A stretch of 64,000 bases of DNA, taken from the NCBI GenBank assembly GCA_016490735.1, contig JAEMWC010000033.1, positions 1,075,001-1,139,000 of the forward strand, in the 5' to 3' direction. The notes beneath the pieces were generated by a model that saw only the letters and a list, made by a program, of their open reading frames with translations, searched no databases and was not told the DNA's origin. Source of the DNA: Pachyseris speciosa. Its lineage: Eukaryota; Cnidaria; Anthozoa; Scleractinia; Pachyseridae. This document shows, piece after piece, positions 55,401 to 61,900 of the stretch; positions within the stretch are counted from its first letter, which is position 1, and the number at the start of each line of letters is the position of its first letter. Made by a program: the position numbers and the translations under genes.

Positions 55401-55867
55401 ACTACCTTTGATACAGGGATAAGCCACACAGTAGATACAATAGCTATGTGCAGAGCTTGAAAGCTTTTGTTTCCTTAATTTATTTAGTTCCTACCCGTAG
55501 AACATGTTAAAATTGTTATAACTTTCACTTGTTAACTTAAACAGGAAAGTTCTTCTAATTGTCTCACATCTTTCTCTGTGATGTTCAAGCGCAGAACTAT
55601 TGTTGCGTGTAGGGTGTATATAGCCTGAATAACGTTAATACGAGACTGGTACATAGACCCGATGCTTAGTTTCTCTCGGTTTTGAGAAGTGTATAGCGTA
55701 CTAAGCGTATACTACGAGCATAAGTTGAATACTAATGAATTTTTTGTATACTTAACCGGGTACTGCGGGTATCGCTTGAATAATAATGACTCTGTTGTAG
55801 ACTTTCATTCGGTTCTTGGAGTGTACATGTAGTTTACCGGGCAATAATAAATAAGTAAGTAAATAAA

Positions 55868-55940
<73 letters not shown>

Positions 55941-58900
55941 ATCATTATTATTATTATTATTCGAACCATACCTGCAGTACCCGGTAAACTCGATGTACAC
56001 TCCACAACCGAATGAAAGTCTAGTATTCAACTCATGCCCGTAGTATACGCTTAGTACGCTATACACTCCTAAAAACCAACTAAACATGGGGTCTATGTAC
56101 CAGTTCTGTATTAATGTTTTCAGGCCATATACGCCCTACACGTAGGTAGTGTAGGTAGGCCTGGTATAGGCTCGACTTGTATTAAAAAGGAAATTTGCCG
56201 GTTTCTTCCCCTCCCGCTTTGCCCCCATTCTTTTAGCTATCCGAGGGTTCATGTGCCCTCATGCAAGTACTTTTTACGTTTCAACGCAAGTGTTTAGGGA
56301 CAAGTTTTATTCCTGACCATTTCCATTGTTTTATGAAGCAACATAATTTGTACATGACTGATAAAACTACATGAGCGTATAAGATAGCTTTGTTTTAAGT
56401 CCGAAGGCGTATGGCGTGACAACCGATAACTTTACGTTACACGTTTGTTCATTACACGCATATAAGCCTTTTTTGGAAGCTTTGCTTTATATAGTCTCAA
56501 ATAGTGCTCAATGGGTACTTATACTCATCAAGGCTGTTATCAAAATAATAAATAATAATAAATAATAAACTCTATTTATATAGCGCCTATATCACTAGCT
56601 GTTCTAGGCGCTTTACAACACTGGCCGGGGGACTTTGCCAGACTGATTATAACGCAGTTTACAATGAATGAAGGTGAGTATGAGTGCCCCCATAAGGTCA
56701 ATATCAAATTAAGACAGACACTAGGGGTGGTCACTGCCAGAGTTTTGTTACGTCCCTAGTGGTTCTTTTACGTCCCACAGAATCAGAGAATTATGAAGAG
56801 TTGTGAGACGGGGCCTACGGTTTATCGTCCTTATCCTTTATTTAACCGTTTGTAGATGTCATTACAAAGGCAACACTTTCTCCTCAATTATTTTAAAGAC
56901 CCTGAGTGTTGGTCCGGCCGGGGTCTGAACCCGCGACCTCCCGCAAGGTAGTCCGGTGCTCTACCACTGAGCTAACCTGTCGTTCTTCATGATATGTCTA
57001 CCTCCTAAACTGCAACTGGCACGGCACTTCTGGTGACATTTTCAAAGATCATGGATTGGTAAACCATATATGGTTCGTACACCTCAGTATATGTAAACAG
57101 TTCAATGGTTACTTTCCAGTGGCACGATCCATCTTAACCTGATGATTTGCTGAAAGCTTTAGTTTGTTTCCTTTTAATTACAGCCATTTTAGTGATCAAC
57201 TGCTTCATTTAGGAAGATAAAGGAGCTATAAAGTCTGATTTGCACGACTACCTGCAACGCCGAATTGGTATGAAAATTTGTTGCACATGTTTCGTTGGCT
57301 AATTGACCGTAATAAATATATTTTTTAGAACAGAATCTGGGATCGGAAAACATTGAATGGTTGCCTTCAGTCAGTCTCATTAGTCTTAGAGCCGCATATG
57401 TGATGTCTGGAAACACTTACGAACTCCAGATGTCAGTGTTTGTGAATCGGTTTTGATCTCATCAATGGTGACGTTAATTGTGAGCCGCAAGTATCGCACG
57501 CATATTCGATCTTGCCTGAGTTGGAAAGAGTTTGAATCAGAGCTTGAAACTTGGAAAAAATAAAGTTCTTATCTTCGTCTTTCGAGATATCAGAAAATCG
57601 CATATCAGAAACACTTTTAATTTAATGAAAATAAGCATTAGTTTCAAGGCCATTTTGAGTAGCGTACACAAACCTGCATGCTTTAGAAAGCAGCCAGGGA
57701 ATATGGAATTTTTGTTGTATTAATTTTCTTGTATGATGGCTGATCTAGGTTTTGTAAAGTTTCAAGTTCACTGGATTAATTCACGCCGTGCGCGGGGCTT
57801 AGTCCTTGGACCTAAATTTTCGCGGCTTTAATCGGCCTGCGACCGCACCTTGGCCGCATTTTCAAAATCTTGCAATTTCCTCCAAAAACAAAATACCCTG
57901 GAACTTTAAAATATGGTTTTCGGAAATAGTTCATCCAAGGTTATCTTCAGACGAAATATCAGATATTCGACCAAGTGGTCGGTGAAATGCGGTTCTCGAT
58001 CCTTACAGGCAGCCGCTCTTAAGAAAAGATGTTGGACTAGTGTCCTCTATAAGGCTATTTGGCTCAAACTGTAAGTGAAATATATCATACGAAAATGGCT
58101 AAAGTGAATTACACATACAAAAGGCGTCTGTTTTAGGTACTACGAGCCCATTGAGTACTTTATGCCACCGAATGTAATGAAATTTGAATATGTGATATGA
58201 AACATATAGGAACCAGGGATGGTCACTGCAACCGAAGGCACTTTTGTTGCCTTGGTAAGACACGAGTTATCAGATATCTATTTGCAGTTTCTTTAAGTAC
58301 TTACTTCACTCCTGGCAGCAACTGCAACTCTTGGATCTGGAAAAACCAGACGCTGCAACTGCCCTGTTGTGAGCCTGTCAACGGCTGCGTGCATCTCACA
58401 AAGTGGCCAACGGTTCAGTTGGAACTGAGCATTTGCAGTCACATCACCAGTGTCGTAGACGTGTAATTCAGAACACATCTTGGATGACAATCTCAACACA
58501 ACGCATTCACTCTCTACTTTCTCAACGGGAGCCTCATAGACTTTGTTGGACTCGCTGTCTGCCAGCTGGAGCCACACGGAGCTGACGTTACGGTAGAGAA
58601 GGCGGCCTGCAGCATCATCAGGTCGCAGGGCATTTTCCTCTTGTAGGTAGAGAACACCAAACAGGTTATTGCCCAAGGTGCGCTGCATCCCTGTCATCTC
58701 ATCGAAAATGTTCCTTTGAGCGTGCAGATTTGTGTTATTTAGAGTGTAGCTAGGAAGAAAGAAACCGTGCTTGAAAATCAAGAATGAAATAAGGAGTCGA
58801 CCTTTCGTAGGTAACAATAGAAAAAGTCTTTGTGCTTAAGTTTCCAGCGTCATGCATATAATACTAGCAGTTAAGTAAAAAACTAAGCGAAATCATCCAA

Positions 58901-61900
58901 AAATCCACTGTAATTTGCGACGTCCTCTTTAATTTCACTTTTTCGGGCTCAGTTTCATATTAGTTAATCAATTGGCCTTATGGTAAAGATGTATAATCTG
59001 TGCGGGGGAAATTTGAGTAAGCATCAATTTCGATTTTGGCTATGCGTCTTGCAATTCGTTTACCACAAAAAACGGGCTCAAGAAGAATTAACTTTTGTTA
59101 ATACGTTGCTCAAGAACCATAGCTCAAGAGCGGGCAGCTCCTTGAGACGTATAATTCGTCTTGCGCCTGCCTATATACCGGACGAAAAACGACAGGACAA
59201 TGTGACAATGTGTTTACCAAGGGCTTATCGAACCTCACCGACGAGTTCAAACATGGCCGTAAGTATACGTCTCCTTCTAAGCCGGTCCATACCTTTTTCT
59301 TGTCATGCCCCTTTTTCAGGTTGTGTGGTTATTCGATATCATTGCATTATTATTTGGTTGTGACTTAATTTTGGAAAGCGTTAGGATAACTGGCGTAAAG
59401 TTATGAATCCTTCCAGAAGTGTTTGGTCACGTGGTTGTTACAAGAAATGAACCCATGGGAAAAGAAGATAATCAAAGTGCTCTCTGAGCTAAGTAGTGAA
59501 TGTGGTGTTAGTGTAGCTAGGGGTTCGTGATGGTTGATAGGCAAGAATTGGCCAAAATCTTGACTGTGTAGCTTAGAATGAGGTCTGTTGAAGTTATTAA
59601 GTGATAGCCGGAAACATGCATAACTTTTTTCCTTCTACTGGTGCAACATCTGATTGCTGCAACACTGAATCTCTAAGCCCTGAAGGGCGTTGATTGAACA
59701 AATACACACCAGCCATCAATATCATCATTTTCCTTGTTGTATTATCAACATCAGCAGTGAAAATGTTAGCAATTCTTTATATTATCCTTTGTAAGAATTT
59801 CAAAAGTTTGGAAATCACCACTTGGTGTGTCAGGGTTTTGAAAAAAATCATTGAATCGTCATGGGCACTATGCGATTGAAAACTTCCTAATTTTCAAGTA
59901 AAATACATTTCTTGGCTATCAAAACTCCACTCCCCCCCAACCTAACAAAACAAACTGAAAGGAAAAAATTAAAAAACACATTCGCAATGACATTTGATCT
60001 TGCTGTCAGATAGGCGAATTTGATATGTATTGCGAGGATTTCAGTTTGTTTACTTAAATCGAGTGATAACGAAATTTCGTGAATTAAGACACTCAGAAAA
60101 ACAAACAATTGAAACATCTTTCCCGATAACAATGTTGCATATGCCCAAAAGAACAAACGCGTTTAATTTTCTCCTCGATCAAATCTACGCGACGATGAAG
60201 TAAGCCAGCGAATTTGGAGTCACTTTGAAGCACAATTTATTGACTACATTGACAAATTTCGCCAAAGTTGCTTGGAATGCAGTGAATCGGTCAATTTAAG
60301 ATAAAGCATGGTAAAAATTCACATTAAAACCTGTAATATTTTTGCAAGGTGGATTCCCAGAAGTGCTAAAATATTTCCTAGAAAGTCAACAATTCTTGTG
60401 ATGATTCGCAGTGATTCGTGAAGCGCCAAAACCACAATCTGTCCTCTAAGAGGGATTTCTTCGCTATTAACTTACTGATTTCCACTGTTTAAGATGTCGG
60501 GTGATCCATAGTACTTGCTCTTTTGCTTTACAGTTTTAAAAAGCTGTTTTCCTTCTGAGAATGGTCCGCTGCTATTTTAGTAGACTTTCTCAAAGCCGTT
60601 CGCTTGGTTTTCTGGTCTGGTGTGGTAGGACCCGGCACGAACGACTTTTATACCTTGCAGCGCGCCAAATTTACAGGAGGAATTTTCCTCCTGTAATGTT
60701 ATCCAATCAGAAGCAGCCTTATCAAACCGCACGTCAATCAAACAGATCACAAACATGAAACCTGTCTGGTGAAAGTGAAATTTGCTTCGCTGTTTGTTTA
60801 TGTAGAGGCGTTTACTAAAACTTAAATTTTCAGCTAGTTGTACGATGCGTTCAGTCAAGGACACAATCGCTTATGGGTTGCGAAAAGCACAGTACAAAGA
60901 TGTTCGTGAACATCAAAGGAAAGTAATCGAGGGTTACTGCAGTGGAAAAGACGTATTTCTTTCGGCCCCAACAGGATCAGGAAAAAGCTTGGCTTTTGAA
61001 GTTGCTCCCTATGTTTTCGACTATTTAAAGCACGGCGAAAGACTGAAAGTGTGTTCTATCTGCTTAGTTGTTGTGCCACTGGTCGCCCTTATGAAGGACC
61101 AAGTTACCTCTTTTAATAGTTGCCCGAGGGATATCGGCTGCTTCAGTTGGAGCAGACTGCACGAGGGAACAAGTAAAAGAAATTTCGGAAGGAAAATACT
61201 CGCTGGTATTTGGAAGCCCCGAAGCTCTCTTAAATAGCCACCGAAGCATTTTTCATTGAAAACTGAGGAAAAACCTTAACGCTGTTTTTGTCGATGAAAG
61301 TCACTGCATTGCAAAATGGTGAGCGATTGATTTGTTATTGTTTGCGATATACATTTGCAAGACTACAGAATAAAAGGTCACCTGAAAATTTCCATATCAT
61401 TTAAAGTAACAAAAGCATCTATTGTGTTATGGCTCGTTCTAAGATGCAAACGTTTATTTTTTGAAGATATCTGTTACCATAATCTCTTAACCAGAAGAAA
61501 AATGTTCTTTGTCAGCGTTTCGTTGCGTTCCGAGCAGTTTCGGCAAATAGTTCCCAAGTCGTTGTCTCGCGGAAACACATCTCCTAGAAGAGGCTCCAGA
61601 CTTTGACACGTTTTTGTCTTCTGTTTCCCTGAAAATGACTTTCTTCGTAACGCTGGATTGACTACCAGTTTGCCACATTGAAGGCAAATGTTTTCCGGCA
61701 CAGCAACCCGAATAAAAGCTTTAGTTGGTGTATTTTCCTCCTCCATTCCATTACCAAACCATTGATCGATTTCGCGAAGTGCGAAAAGTATTTTGACAGT
61801 TTGACAGGCAGCGCTGCATGCAGCATCCTGAGAAGTTCGCGCCAAAATGACGTCACTTGATGTGATTCGCTGCAAGGGAAACAAGTCGAGCTTTCGCTCG

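Larger units (their letters stand above)
46833..58018. mobile_element. 11.2 kb TIR element carrying tyrosine-recombinase and SF3-like helicase genes
   Basis: Two arms of about 1 kb, 46833-47877 and 56991-58018, are collinear reverse complements with scattered mismatches. Outer ends read GAGCAGCTGCCTGTAAGG and CCTTACAGGCAGCCGCTC. TTAA lies immediately outside both ends (46829-46832 and 58019-58022), as expected for a TTAA target duplication. Between the arms are a plus-strand recombinase gene (49629-51348) and a convergent minus-strand spliced gene with SF3-helicase motifs (51853-55076). A GTTCC/GGAAC array (48851-49241), a LINE fragment, a SINE and small MITEs are also inside. The whole unit lies in one HELZ2 intron. 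Piggybac- and Kolobok-type elements also use TTAA, but no DDE transposase of those families was seen. Confidence 0.75.

Noticed and set aside
55752..56087. Leu/Ile-rich membrane protein frame
   Set aside because: It is generated by ATT/TTA microsatellites within a foldback element.
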